Counted from the first letter of the stretch, positions 48,470 through 57,886 are shown. The stretch: 64,000 bases of DNA from Ruminococcus sp. (GCF_017549005.1 NZ_JAFYYT010000009.1:40132-104131), one strand, 5' to 3'. Program-made: numbers and translations. Notes: a model not told the origin generated them from the letters alone.

Positions 48470-49180
48470 TTATTTAACCTTAATTACAGTTTCAAGAGCT
48501 ATCTCCATCATGTCTCTGAAAGTAGTCTGACGCTCCTCCGCTGTGGTGGATAAGCCCTTGAGGGGGCAGTCCGATACAGTAAGGATACAGAGAGCGTTCT
48601 TCCCTGCCCTTGCTGCATTCATGTAAAGTGCGGCAGCTTCCATTTCTATGGCAAGCACGCCCATTTTCTGCCAGTCAGCAAGACTGTTGGCGTCGTCGTA
48701 AAAAGTGTCGCTTGAAAGGATATTTCCCACATGGAAGGAGCTTCCCTTTTCCACGGCGGACTTGACAGCTGCCGAAAGGAGCTTCCATGAAGCTGTGGGA
48801 GCATAGGTACCCGGAAGTCTGTACTGCGAAGCATAGGCGGAATTTGTGCTTGCGCTCATTCCGATGACAACGTCGCGGAGCTCAACATTGTCGGCAATAC
48901 TTCCTGCCGTGCCTACGCGGATAATATTCTCAACACCGTACTCGCTGAAAAGCTCCCATGAGTAAATGCCTATAGAGGGCATACCCATGCCGCTTCCCTG
49001 CACGGAAACGGGAACTCCCTTGTAAGTGCCTGTAAATCCGAGCATTCCCCTGACCTCGTTGTAGCATACGGGATCATCGAGATAATTCTCGGCGATGAAT
49101 TTTGCTCTCAGCGGATCTCCCGGCATGAGAACTGTCCTGGCGATATCGCCTTTTTTTGCATTGTTGTGTGGTGTCGGCAT
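48470..49180 (-). CDS. deoD: Purine nucleoside phosphorylase, DeoD type
   Basis: 236 residues. The enzyme cleaves purine nucleosides with phosphate for salvage. PHNNAKKGDIARTVLMPGDPLRAKFIAENYL (in blocks), VGTAGSI, EMEAAALY and the catalytic Asp of TVSDCPL are all in place, as in the hexameric DeoD family. The ATG at 49180 follows GGGAGGG. A TTG two codons earlier is less likely. It lies downstream of the flippase gene, separated by a GGGCGCA/TGCGCCC hairpin at 49219-49237. Confidence 0.96.
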   Translation of the reverse strand: MPTPHNNAKKGDIARTVLMPGDPLRAKFIAENYLDDPVCYNEVRGMLGFTGTYKGVPVSVQGSGMGMPSIGIYSWELFSEYGVENIIRVGTAGSIADNVELRDVVIGMSASTNSAYASQYRLPGTYAPTASWKLLSAAVKSAVEKGSSFHVGNILSSDTFYDDANSLADWQKMGVLAIEMEAAALYMNAARAGKNALCILTVSDCPLKGLSTTAEERQTTFRDMMEIALETVIKVK

Positions 49181-49218
49181 AATCAAGCCCTCCCTTTTTA
49201 CAGTTTAGAGTTGTGCAG

Positions 49219-49237
49219 GGGCGCACAGTTTGCGCCC
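49219..49237 (-). terminator. Hairpin between flippase gene and deoD
   Basis: A 7-bp GC-rich stem with CAGTT loop and no T-run. It is either a weak terminator or a processing site. Confidence 0.4.
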
Positions 49238-49256
49238 ATTAAACGTTCAAATTATA

Positions 49257-50687
49257 TCAGCTTCTTTTAAGAAGCTTGTTAACCGTTACGAGCAGCGCCT
49301 TGTAGTTCAGAGCGGCGATAACTGCCGCAAGTATCAGCGCCCATAACGGATAGAGCTTCACATCTGCAAGCAGCAAGCCGCTCATCGCAAGCAGAACTGT
49401 CATATTAAGCAGATTCTTCAGGCCGTCAAAGCGGAATGGCACATAGTACCTCGCGTCGATTATACGCGCCCAGAAGCTTATCACATAGCTCAGGAAAGTC
49501 GCAACTGCCGCACCCTGTATTCCCCATACTGGTATGAGGAAGAAGTTCATGGGGATATTTATGCCGCAGGCAACGAGAGCTGTCCAGAATGAGTTCTGCG
49601 GACGCTTTATAGCCGAATAGATACTGCCAAGGAACTGGCTGAAGCACATGAATACTGCCGCTACAACGAGTATCGGAGTGTACACATACACGCCTGCATA
49701 CTCTATATGCTTGTCCGCAGGCACAAGGAAAGTTGTCACAGGCTTGATTATCACAAGAAGTGCTGCCGCCGCAATGAACATAATGGACTCATAGGTGTTG
49801 TATACCTTCCCGTAAAAATTGTTCCTGTCGGCGGAGTTGCTTTCGGTTATGGCAGACATACTCCACGCCTGGAAGAATATCGTTGATACTATGCCGATAA
49901 GTCTCGGGATCATATTGGCGAAGTAGTATATTCCTACAGCGCCCTCACCGAGCTGGTGATAATCGCTGTGCATCTGCTTGATGAAAAGTCTGTCTGAGAG
50001 CGATGTTACAGCCCACATAACTATTGTTGGTATAAGAGGCACTGCAAAGTGCATCATTTCCTTTGCAAGAGCCTTGTTGAAGTACTCCGCGCCAATAAAG
50101 CTCCTGAGTCTTGCCGCTATGCACAGGAACACCACCGAGCAGCTGTCTGAGAGTATCACTGCGAGGAGGAAGCCCTTTACTCCCATTCCAAGCCACATTA
50201 TGAACATCACATTGAAGATGAAGAATGTCAGCGTCGCAAGTATCCCGTCAAGGGAGAACAGCTTTACCATGTCACGGGAACGGACGAAGTTCTGACACAG
50301 CATCCGTATTGACGACATGGTCACATAGAGAATGAACAGTATACCGTATCCGCTGAAGAAGCTGAACAGCGGAATAAAATGGAGAAACGGCACTATCAGC
50401 GCCATGACCACCATTCCCGTCAGCGTTATAACGCCGGAGGTGGTGAATACCTCACGCTTGTCGTAGTCCTTGTCAAGTCCGAAGCGTATAAGGTACTCCT
50501 GCAAAGCAAATGTAAAGACGGGCTGCAAGAACAGCAGCATGGTCTCGAGGAGGTCCTTTATTCCGTTGTTGACAGAGTCCATATTATGGGCATAAAGCCT
50601 TGTCAGCAGGATTATGAGTATTTTCGAGCCAAACGTGCCTATTGCGAATATTCCTGTATTGAATACCAACTTTTTATATTTATTCAT
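49257..50687 (-). CDS. Polysaccharide/lipid-linked oligosaccharide flippase (MOP superfamily)
   Basis: 476 residues with 12-14 hydrophobic segments and the opening KLVFNTGIFAIGTFGSKILIILLTRLYA (two blocks), which is the hallmark of the polysaccharide synthesis (Wzx/SpoVB-like) group. It probably moves a lipid-linked sugar across the membrane. No glycosyltransferase genes adjoin it, so the substrate is unknown. Its stop codon lies within an AGCTTCT/AGAAGCT hairpin (49260-49277). Confidence 0.88.
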   Translation of the reverse strand: MNKYKKLVFNTGIFAIGTFGSKILIILLTRLYAHNMDSVNNGIKDLLETMLLFLQPVFTFALQEYLIRFGLDKDYDKREVFTTSGVITLTGMVVMALIVPFLHFIPLFSFFSGYGILFILYVTMSSIRMLCQNFVRSRDMVKLFSLDGILATLTFFIFNVMFIMWLGMGVKGFLLAVILSDSCSVVFLCIAARLRSFIGAEYFNKALAKEMMHFAVPLIPTIVMWAVTSLSDRLFIKQMHSDYHQLGEGAVGIYYFANMIPRLIGIVSTIFFQAWSMSAITESNSADRNNFYGKVYNTYESIMFIAAAALLVIIKPVTTFLVPADKHIEYAGVYVYTPILVVAAVFMCFSQFLGSIYSAIKRPQNSFWTALVACGINIPMNFFLIPVWGIQGAAVATFLSYVISFWARIIDARYYVPFRFDGLKNLLNMTVLLAMSGLLLADVKLYPLWALILAAVIAALNYKALLVTVNKLLKRS

Positions 50688-50761
50688 TTTTCACACTCCG
50701 AATAATGGTAATACTCAATTATTATACCACAAAAAAAAGTCTTTGTCATCTTTTTTGTAAA

Positions 50762-50785
50762 AAAGCTCCCGATAGCGGGAGCTTT
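50762..50785 (-). terminator. Terminator after DUF4190-type copy 2
   Basis: AAAGCTCCCG/CGGGAGCTTT stem with a 4-base loop. On the minus strand TTTTTTAC follows. Confidence 0.85.
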
Positions 50786-50795
50786 AAGTGCGAGA

Positions 50796-51308
50796 TCAAG
50801 TGAACAATGAAACAAATGAAAATGCAAAGGCCATTGTCAGCACAGCTATAACTATAGTGATAATACTGAGAACAACGCCTGTTATAGCCATTCCCTTGCC
50901 TGCGCCCTTCTTGAGTCCTACTGCGCCGAGGATAAGTCCTATGACAGCGATGATTAATGCAATCAGATGAAAACAGCATGATAAAAGTATAGCCAGGATA
51001 CCGAGTATCATAGAAGCTATGGAGAGACCTATGCCTTCGTCAGTCTGCTGCAAGCCGTTACCGTTATTGGTCATCTGTCCGTAGAACTGCGGAGCCTGAC
51101 CGTAGGGCTGTTGACCATATGGCTGTCCGTAGGGTATCTGACCGTTGGGCTGTCCGCCCTGCTGATAGTTCTGCTGTGCGTTGGACTCTCCGCTCATAGG
51201 GGCAACAGGTCCGTTCTGCTGCTGTGCGTTCGGAGCGCCGTTCTGCGGGACCATAGGCTCGCCGTTCTGCTGTCCTTCCTGCTGTCCGTTATTGTAATTA
51301 TTATCCAT
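50796..51308 (-). CDS. DUF4190-type small membrane protein with Gln/Asn/Gly-rich N-terminus (copy 2)
   Basis: 170 residues. The first 90 are low-complexity (YGQPYGQQPYGQAPQFYGQ), followed by two hydrophobic segments (about 98-125 and 140-168) with the internal LGAVGLKKGAGKGMAITGVVLS pattern typical of DUF4190. The ATG at 51308 follows GGGAAGG. The N-terminal MDNNYNN is shared with copy 3. Confidence 0.82.
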   Translation of the reverse strand: MDNNYNNGQQEGQQNGEPMVPQNGAPNAQQQNGPVAPMSGESNAQQNYQQGGQPNGQIPYGQPYGQQPYGQAPQFYGQMTNNGNGLQQTDEGIGLSIASMILGILAILLSCCFHLIALIIAVIGLILGAVGLKKGAGKGMAITGVVLSIITIVIAVLTMAFAFSFVSLFT

Positions 51309-51382
51309 AATAATACCTTCCCGTGAATAAAGTAGCGATATCATGGCATTTCTGCCTTTACAGCAATATCGCAGTGTAAAAG

Positions 51383-51412
51383 AATAAGCTCCCGCAATTG
51401 CAGAAGCTTATT
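51383..51412 (-). terminator. Terminator-like hairpin after the DUF2752 gene
   Basis: AATAAGCT/AGCTTATT stem with a GCAATTGC core, followed on the minus strand by CTTTTAC. Confidence 0.6.
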
Positions 51413-51419
51413 TGTCATC

Positions 51420-51815
51420 CTAAGATATGGGGGCAATAACAGGAATGAAATTCCTTACTATAAAGTAAACAATGAACGCTCCTATCACAAATCCCCAGAA
51501 AAGCCCCTTCCGCGGCAAAAGCTTTATCTCCCTGCCGAAAAGAGCTCCAAGATTTTCCAGATAAAGCAGAATCAGAAGCAGACTGAGGAACGGTATAAGG
51601 GCGTTGTTCCTTACTGCGGTGATAAAATGACCGCGGAGCATTGCCTCCACGCACCGTGTATTTCCGCAGCCCGTACACCAGTACCCCGTCAGCTTATGAA
51701 ACGTACATTCCGGAAAGAATCTTTTTAAGCTTATAATATAGTTTCTGAGAGCAAATATTACTGCAATAAGAACAGGTGCGCCTGCCGCAATAAATATCCT
51801 CAGACGTTTAGACAT
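51420..51815 (-). CDS. DUF2752 membrane protein
   Basis: 131 residues. The Cys-rich DUF2752 motif CTFHKLTGYWCTGCGNTRC (Cys37, Cys47, Cys50, Cys55) sits between the first and second of three or four hydrophobic segments. DUF2752 proteins are often next to DUF4190/TM2-type genes, as here, where the DUF4190-type copy 3 ends only 3 bases upstream. The function is unknown. The Cys cluster suggests metal binding or redox. Confidence 0.85.
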   Translation of the reverse strand: MSKRLRIFIAAGAPVLIAVIFALRNYIISLKRFFPECTFHKLTGYWCTGCGNTRCVEAMLRGHFITAVRNNALIPFLSLLLILLYLENLGALFGREIKLLPRKGLFWGFVIGAFIVYFIVRNFIPVIAPIS

Positions 51816-51818
51816 ATC

Positions 51819-52202
51819 TTACTTGATGAAAAGAGCTGACTGTTGTGAATATTCCTTCAGCCATTCAGTCAATGATTCAGCAGAATCCTTTAATACAACT
51901 AAAAGGATAATGTTGATTATTACTAATACAAGACCAACGATACCGCAAACGATACCTGCGATAGCCATACCCTTGCCGTCCTCGTCGTTCTTTCTTGACA
52001 GGTAGCCAAGTACGAGAGCAACTATTGCAAGAGGAAGACCGAGCCAGATCCAGCAGCAGCCGGGAATGACAGAACAGATACCTGTTACCATTGAGCCTAT
52101 AGCCTTGCCCTTGGAACCACCCTGAGGCGGCATGCTTCCGTTGTACGGATCCATAGGAGCCTGATTGAACTGACCGTTCTGATTGTTGTAATTATTATCC
52201 AT
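51819..52202 (-). CDS. DUF4190-type small membrane protein (copy 3)
   Basis: 127 residues. The hydrophilic N-terminus is short (MDNNYNNQNGQFNQAPMDPY). Two membrane segments follow with the pattern LAIVALVLGYLSRKNDEDGKGMAIAGIVCGIVG. A soluble tail ends SQQSALFIK. It is first in an operon with the DUF2752 gene. An AGGGAGG site lies before the ATG. Confidence 0.85.
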   Translation of the reverse strand: MDNNYNNQNGQFNQAPMDPYNGSMPPQGGSKGKAIGSMVTGICSVIPGCCWIWLGLPLAIVALVLGYLSRKNDEDGKGMAIAGIVCGIVGLVLVIINIILLVVLKDSAESLTEWLKEYSQQSALFIK

Positions 52203-52239
52203 TATTATTGAACCTCCCTAAAGGTATATTAATGTAAAT

Positions 52240-52268
52240 AGTATAACATCTTTCACGAATTTTGTCAA
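52240..52268 (-). promoter_or_regulatory. Sigma-A promoter of the DUF4190/DUF2752 operon
   Basis: On the minus strand TTGACA, 17 bases, TATACT, about 38 bases before the start codon. Confidence 0.88.
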
Positions 52269-52334
52269 TAGAAAGCGCAAAAAATATCAAAAAAAGTTAT
52301 TGACCAATATAAAAAGTATATCAATACAGTAAAA

Positions 52335-52364
52335 GGGCGCAGCCGTTTTTCCGCAGCTGCGCCC
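52335..52364 (-). terminator. Terminator of the second ABC operon
   Basis: GGGCGCAGC/GCTGCGCCC stem. On the minus strand CTTTTACTG follows. Confidence 0.8.
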
Positions 52365-52409
52365 CTAATTAAGGAGGTTGTAATTATTTTTTATTTATAG
52401 CTGTTTCTA

Positions 52410-54884
52410 TCAGCTCTGCTCACTGAGGATAAGTGAGATACGTGTCTGGAGAAGGTCGATAGCCTCGTCAGCTGTCTTCTCGCCCTTCATGTAAGCCATG
52501 ATCTCTTCCTCGAGGATAGACTCCATATCAGGGTCAAAATCGCCCATTAACTGAGTGGTGTTCATGATATAATCCGAAAGGAAGTCTACCTGCTCCTGTG
52601 AAAGGGGCTTAACGTCTACCTGCTCCTGCTTCTTGTCATCATAGTAGGAATACTCGTATTCCTGCTTCTTGCCGTTATTGTCATAGTAGTAAGGCTTGTT
52701 CATGCACTTGTTGAGCTGTCTCTCAAAGTTCTTCTTCAATGCAGACATACCGAAGCTGTAACGTGAATAGCCTTCCTTCTCGTCCTCATCTGTCTCTTCC
52801 TTGAAGTTGTCCTTGATGAGCTCCCAGCAGAGATCCTTGTACTGTGAAGTCGTAAGGATAGAGAATGTGGTGTTAAACATCATTACAGAACCCTGGCCCT
52901 CATTGCATGGGTAGCCGATAAAGGTAATAGGATCCTTTGCGTACTGACCGTTGAGCTCTCCTACAAGCTCACTCGGCTCATAAATGTATAATGCATCGAG
53001 GAGCACCTTGTCGGAATTGAATGCTTCAGAACCATAGTACTCGTCCATTTCCGAATAATATTCCTCAGCCTCCGGATCGCCGTCTTCAAATTCCTTGCTG
53101 GGCTCGAATGAGTCGATGAAGTTGAGGAGCTTCTTGAACTCGGGATCGTCAAAATGGCACTTGCCGTTCTCATAGTCGATAAGGCTTGCGAATGAGTGCA
53201 TGAGTATCGACATTATGGAATCTCTTGTATCTGTTCCCAGAAGATGTGTTTCCTTGTTGGAACGGTTCTCATATGCATCGATGAGCTCGTCGGCTGTCCA
53301 TCTTTCCTTGTCGATGTTCTTCTTCTTTGCTACAAGAGTGCTGATCTGGAATGAAGATGTGAGTGAAAGGAGCTTGCCGTCGACCTCACAGGCTTTGAGT
53401 ACGTTCGGCATAAGGTCTTCCTTCTTGAGGTCGGAATCCTTGTCGAGCATCTCATAGAGGTCAACGAAGAGGCCCTTCTTGCCGAGGCTCTTTGTGAGGA
53501 CATTGCTGCTGCCGCAGATCATATCGGGAGCGTCGCCCGAAATGATGTCCTTCTTGAGCTGGCTTGCACCAAGCTGCTGGTATGTTCCGTTTTCCTTGTC
53601 ATATTCGTCGAACTTGCTGTAATCAACGATCTTGAAGCGAACGCCGTCGTGAGCCTTGTTGAACTTCGATACCTGCTCTCTGATCTCCCAGTCGCCGTTG
53701 AGAGCACCGATAGTGATGATCTTTGTATTCTCTATCTCGGAAGCGTCGCGCTGTGTAAGTCTGTAGAAGGTGCTGCCGCCCTTTGACGAAGAATAATCGT
53801 TGTAAAGCACGACATACTCGCCGTTGTCCATGGCAACAATGGAGTTTACGCCGCCGTCGCCCAGGTCGGAGTCGAGCCAGTTGATGATCTCATCAGATGA
53901 ACCGTCGTCCTTGATTCCGTAAAGTCCAGAAGAGCTGAGCGAAAGGAGCTTGTAATCGCCTGAACCGGGATAGAAGGTTCCGTACATTACGTCGCTCATA
54001 TTGTCGCCGTCTATCTCCTGACCTGTAGGCTTGAGAGTCTCAGCATCAACGAAAGCGACCTTCATGCCGTTCTTTTCATAGCCGTTAACGATAAGTGTCT
54101 TGGCGTCAAGCAAAGATATGCCGTAAACGTATTCAAAGTCGGGGAAATCCACCTCTTCCTTGACATTTCCGTCCTTGTCAAGAAGAACATATGTCTCTCC
54201 CATGCCGCCGTATATCTCAAGGATAGCTCTGCCGCCGCCGCAGGGAACAAGACGTCCGACGTTGGCGCCGATGCCCTTTGCGTACTTAGAGTCCTCGTCT
54301 TCTTCAACGTATTCATCAAGGCCTGTGATCTCCTTCTCGAGCTTTACATTGCCGTCAAGGTCGATCACATAGAGCTTGTTGCTGTACTTTGCGTTCTTTT
54401 CAACTTCTTCCTGATATTTTTCCCAGTCAAATTTCTCATAATCAAAGTCGGGATCGTCGAAATCAGGTCTCTCCATATCGCCGTAATCAGTGAAAGCAAC
54501 CATTGCGTAGATATCTCCCTCGGGAGAAACAGAAGCGTTCACATTGGCTTCGACCTTTTCCTTGTCAACGCCGAGGTCAAACTCTACAGCCTCTATATTG
54601 GAAAATTCGTTGTCTGTCTTGTATATCTTCTGCTCGCCGTTTTCATAATCATAGCCGAGCAGTACGATGGTGTTCTCGTCAACCCTGTACATAGAGTCCA
54701 CAGAATCCACATCAGCGTCCATTTCAACAGCGCGGTAGGAAGTTGCCATGAGATTCTGCGTATCCTTTGCCTTGCCGTTCTTATTGTTGTTCTGCTTCTT
54801 TTCACCGCATGATACAGCCGAACCTGCCATTACCATAACAGCGGCAGATAATGCTGTTATCCTTCTTAAAACTGACTTTTTCAT
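52410..54884 (-). CDS. Lipoprotein joining a probable beta-propeller to a solute-binding domain
   Basis: 824 residues. The signal ends AGSAVSC with Cys26, a plausible lipid anchor, then a Lys/Asn-rich spacer. Residues about 48-385 contain repeated four-strand patterns (VDSMYRVDENTIVLLGYDYENGEQKIYK, KTLIVNGYEKNGMKVAFVD, VNSIVAMDNGEYVVLYND in blocks) that look like propeller blades. From about 395 a MalE-type domain follows (KIITIGALNGDWEIREQVSKFNKAHDGVRFKIVDY in blocks, SGDAPDMICGSS, ERWTADELIDAY). It is last in an operon with permeases, an HlyD-type adaptor and a MacB-core protein. AAGAGG precedes the ATG. The ligand is unknown. Confidence 0.82.
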   Translation of the reverse strand: MKKSVLRRITALSAAVMVMAGSAVSCGEKKQNNNKNGKAKDTQNLMATSYRAVEMDADVDSVDSMYRVDENTIVLLGYDYENGEQKIYKTDNEFSNIEAVEFDLGVDKEKVEANVNASVSPEGDIYAMVAFTDYGDMERPDFDDPDFDYEKFDWEKYQEEVEKNAKYSNKLYVIDLDGNVKLEKEITGLDEYVEEDEDSKYAKGIGANVGRLVPCGGGRAILEIYGGMGETYVLLDKDGNVKEEVDFPDFEYVYGISLLDAKTLIVNGYEKNGMKVAFVDAETLKPTGQEIDGDNMSDVMYGTFYPGSGDYKLLSLSSSGLYGIKDDGSSDEIINWLDSDLGDGGVNSIVAMDNGEYVVLYNDYSSSKGGSTFYRLTQRDASEIENTKIITIGALNGDWEIREQVSKFNKAHDGVRFKIVDYSKFDEYDKENGTYQQLGASQLKKDIISGDAPDMICGSSNVLTKSLGKKGLFVDLYEMLDKDSDLKKEDLMPNVLKACEVDGKLLSLTSSFQISTLVAKKKNIDKERWTADELIDAYENRSNKETHLLGTDTRDSIMSILMHSFASLIDYENGKCHFDDPEFKKLLNFIDSFEPSKEFEDGDPEAEEYYSEMDEYYGSEAFNSDKVLLDALYIYEPSELVGELNGQYAKDPITFIGYPCNEGQGSVMMFNTTFSILTTSQYKDLCWELIKDNFKEETDEDEKEGYSRYSFGMSALKKNFERQLNKCMNKPYYYDNNGKKQEYEYSYYDDKKQEQVDVKPLSQEQVDFLSDYIMNTTQLMGDFDPDMESILEEEIMAYMKGEKTADEAIDLLQTRISLILSEQS

Positions 54885-54887
54885 AAA

Positions 54888-56090
54888 TTACCTCTTTTTC
54901 TTTTTTATTTTTGAACTTTCTTTTGTCTGCTCACTTTCTTTTTCTGAGCTTTTCTCTTTTACGATCTCCTCAGACTTTTGTTTTTTATCTCTTATCCTTC
55001 TCGTTTTTGACGAGAAGAACCTCTCTATAGCGTCTTTAAGATCATCTTTGTTTTGCCTGAACCTTTTATATGCCAATGCAAGCAGACATATAAACGTTAT
55101 CAGCGGTATAGCAAGGAGGAGCCTGCGTCCCCCGTAGATGAATGAAAGCCTGAGCTCCGTCAGCCTTGAAGCGTTCTCCCAGAACGGATAAACAACGCTG
55201 TCGTTCCTGACGATGTATCTGTCAAGCTTTTTCAGAGCCTTTACCCTCTTTGACGGCAAAAAGCGCTCCGCATTGTTTACAATGCTGATATTTCCCTTAT
55301 ACGCCTCGGCTAACTGTCCTTTTACCGAGTTATAAGCGAAATGCTCAACAGGTTCGGGAATGGCACATTCATAGCAGGTGACCTTCGTGAACTCGGGTTC
55401 CCTTTGCTCTGAGCCTTTCCACATATCAGAATATGCAGAGCCGAATATCGGTCCTGCGGCTTTATAGGTTATATAAGCCCGCGGAATATCGTCTATGCTC
55501 TTCTTTTCGGGCTTGGTGCCGGGAGTATCTATAACTCCCGAGATATACATCTCTTCACCGTTTATGTACAGCTTTTCTCCTGCGATCTCTACCGAGCCGT
55601 AAAGCCGCCATGCAAGCTCCTTGTCAATGACAGCTCCGTCCTGCAGGAAGTTCCTGTCAGAGAAAAATGAGCCGTTAAGGAGCCCGAAACCTCTGAACAG
55701 GAAGAAATCTCCTCCCACAACAGTGACTTTCGCCTGTGACTGCCCGTTTCTGTCGCCTGATACAGTTGCAGTTCCTGCGTCGGCGCTGTAGGCGTGGGGA
55801 ACTATGTCCTCCCCTTCCCCCGGTATAACCGAAACGCTTTTCAGCGAGCTGTAGATCTGATTTTTCACGCCTGCGGCTGCATTTTTGTCAAAGCCCGAGT
55901 CCGCGCTGAAAAAGCAGCTTACCTGTCCGTAGTCGTAATCGCTGCCCTTCTCTATGCGCTCAGCGGTGAAGTTGTACTTCTGCGATTCCGCAGCGCTGCC
56001 GCCTGCCGCCGTGAGTATGACCGCTCCGATGATCGCCGCGGCGTTAAGAGCCGCAATGAACATCTGTCCGAATTTGTATCTGTTCCTCAT
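54888..56090 (-). CDS. MacB-like periplasmic core protein without FtsX helices
   Basis: 400 residues. One helix at the N-terminus (about 10-30), an extracytoplasmic domain (35-315) and one helix (about 323-342), then a Lys/Glu/Ser-rich cytoplasmic tail (345-400). The outer domain follows the MacB/LolC core plan: VVGGDFFLFRGFGLLNGSFFSDRNFLQDGAVIDKELAWRLYG, then GEKLYINGEEMYISGVID. A full MacB or FtsX-type permease would have four helices and three of them after this domain. Here only one is left. It lies between the HlyD-type adaptor and the lipoprotein gene with 3-15 base gaps, so it is probably part of the same complex. Confidence 0.72.
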   Translation of the reverse strand: MRNRYKFGQMFIAALNAAAIIGAVILTAAGGSAAESQKYNFTAERIEKGSDYDYGQVSCFFSADSGFDKNAAAGVKNQIYSSLKSVSVIPGEGEDIVPHAYSADAGTATVSGDRNGQSQAKVTVVGGDFFLFRGFGLLNGSFFSDRNFLQDGAVIDKELAWRLYGSVEIAGEKLYINGEEMYISGVIDTPGTKPEKKSIDDIPRAYITYKAAGPIFGSAYSDMWKGSEQREPEFTKVTCYECAIPEPVEHFAYNSVKGQLAEAYKGNISIVNNAERFLPSKRVKALKKLDRYIVRNDSVVYPFWENASRLTELRLSFIYGGRRLLLAIPLITFICLLALAYKRFRQNKDDLKDAIERFFSSKTRRIRDKKQKSEEIVKEKSSEKESEQTKESSKIKKKKR

Positions 56091-56105
56091 AAGGTCAGCA
56101 CCGCC

Positions 56106-57833
56106 TTATTTATCCTTCATGCGGACCTGATCCCCTGGTTCAACTAATTTGCTTGCAGCAGTGATAACGTAATCTCCTCTGTTGAGACCGCCTGATACTG
56201 CATAGGATATCTCATCCTCAGCTTCGACGTTAACGCTTACCTTTTCAGCGTAGTAACGGTTGCCGAGAGGGGTATTCTTTGAGCTTACCATAAGCACATA
56301 CGGCTCTGTTGCAGGGCCGCAGAGAGCGCTTCTCGGGATAATGGCGTCGTATGTACCGCTTCCGCACGGAACAGAGAGATCAAGTCTGTCACCTGAGTTG
56401 ACCTCGCCTGAGATCGTGTATATGAGCATCTTTTTCCTTGCGCCTGCGGAGCTGTTCTTTATCTCCTTGAGAACGGCTGTGATATCGCTGCCGTAGCTGT
56501 TGGTTATATCAGCCTCAGAGCCGACCTTTACCTTCTTGACCTTTTCGGCGTCAAGGCCGTCAAGGGTCACGGTGAAGCCCTCGGATATGATGTCTATAAC
56601 TGCCGCAGCAACGCCTTCGGTCGCCTTGTCGTCAAGCTTTACGTTTATGGAGCTTACAACGCCGTCGTATTTCGACTTTATCTCTGTAGACTCCGACTCT
56701 GTTTTGAGCTTGTCATACTTTTCCTGGAGCTTGTCGAGAGCCTTTTTCTCGGCCTGGAGGTCGAGCGCCTCGGACTGCGAGGTTTTTGAATCTGTTTTCT
56801 TTGTCTTGTCGAGGTCAATGATAGCCTCTTCAAGCTCGTTCTGCTTTGCTTTTACGGATTCCGCAAGAGTATCATAGCTTTCGGACTTTTCGCTGCCGTT
56901 TTCAGAGTTGTATTCATCTATAGCGGCTTTGAGCTCGTCGATCCTGTTATTTGCCTCGCTCATTCTTGAAGCAAGACCGTCGCGGACGCTTTTCTTTGAC
57001 TGGTCGTAGGTGTCCTTTGCTGTATTTCTCTCAGCTTCCTTTGCCTCCATCTCAGCCTTTGCGCGCTCGGCATTGTCGCTCTCGGCTTTCTCGAAAGCCT
57101 CACGGGCTGCCTGATATGCTGTCTCGGCACTGTTCCAGGCCGCACAGAGGGAAGTAAGATCGCCTGCAAGCTCCACGTCAGCTTCCATATAGTCGTCCAT
57201 ATCTATGCACCTTATGGTCGATGAAAGCTTTGCGGCCTCATTCTCCAGCTTTTTCAGCTCTGCGCTGTTGTTTCTGTAGGCTTCTTTTGCAGCGGCAACA
57301 TTGCCCTCGTTAGCCTTTGCTGCGTCCCTCTTGTTTATGAGGTCGTTCAGCTCATTCCTGAGATTCCTTATCTTCTGATTGTCCTTTGTATAGTCCGCAG
57401 GCTCGACCTTGAGTAGATTCTTCTCATAGGAGAGCTTTGCGGTCTCGAGAGCTTCCTCAGCAGCGTCGAGAGCTTCATTGCTCACGGTGTTGACGGTGAA
57501 GAGGACATCTCCCTTTTTGACCTCCTGACCTGACTTTACGTGTATCTTCTCGATAGTCCTGTTGCCGTCTATCATGACCTCATAGGACTGATTCGACTCC
57601 ACGTAGCCTGTCTGCCTGATCCTCTCGATGAGCTTTCCGGAGCCTACCGACTCGGTGGAGATCTCGGCGAGGGATCTGTTCATTATCGTGTTTGAGAAGA
57701 AAGTGAGCACAAGCATTATTGCAAGAAATATAATAATGAGCGTCTTTATCAGCTCTCTTCTCCTTGCGGGGGACATTTTTTCTTTTTCGTCCTTTTCCGC
57801 AAGTATATCCTTAACTTCTTTTGTTTCGTTCAT
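56106..57833 (-). CDS. HlyD/MacA-type membrane fusion (adaptor) protein
   Basis: 575 residues. One N-terminal helix (about 28-47) is followed by a beta-barrel/lipoyl strand block (SGKLIERIRQTGYVESNQSYEV, VKSGQEVKKGDVLFTV). A long coiled coil (about 115-395) is rich in Glu, Ala, Lys and Leu. The second lipoyl half is YDGVVSSINVKLDDKA, and closing beta-barrel segments include the VLMVSSKNTPLGNRYYAEKV type. In Gram-positives such adaptors usually serve MacB-type exporters. Here it lies between MalF/MalG importer-like permeases and the FtsX-less MacB-core gene. AGGAGC precedes the ATG. Confidence 0.88.
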   Translation of the reverse strand: MNETKEVKDILAEKDEKEKMSPARRRELIKTLIIIFLAIMLVLTFFSNTIMNRSLAEISTESVGSGKLIERIRQTGYVESNQSYEVMIDGNRTIEKIHVKSGQEVKKGDVLFTVNTVSNEALDAAEEALETAKLSYEKNLLKVEPADYTKDNQKIRNLRNELNDLINKRDAAKANEGNVAAAKEAYRNNSAELKKLENEAAKLSSTIRCIDMDDYMEADVELAGDLTSLCAAWNSAETAYQAAREAFEKAESDNAERAKAEMEAKEAERNTAKDTYDQSKKSVRDGLASRMSEANNRIDELKAAIDEYNSENGSEKSESYDTLAESVKAKQNELEEAIIDLDKTKKTDSKTSQSEALDLQAEKKALDKLQEKYDKLKTESESTEIKSKYDGVVSSINVKLDDKATEGVAAAVIDIISEGFTVTLDGLDAEKVKKVKVGSEADITNSYGSDITAVLKEIKNSSAGARKKMLIYTISGEVNSGDRLDLSVPCGSGTYDAIIPRSALCGPATEPYVLMVSSKNTPLGNRYYAEKVSVNVEAEDEISYAVSGGLNRGDYVITAASKLVEPGDQVRMKDK

Positions 57834-57886
57834 ATCAATGCTCCTTACGAAAGAATAGCTCCTGTTGATGTGTATTTATCTTTATA

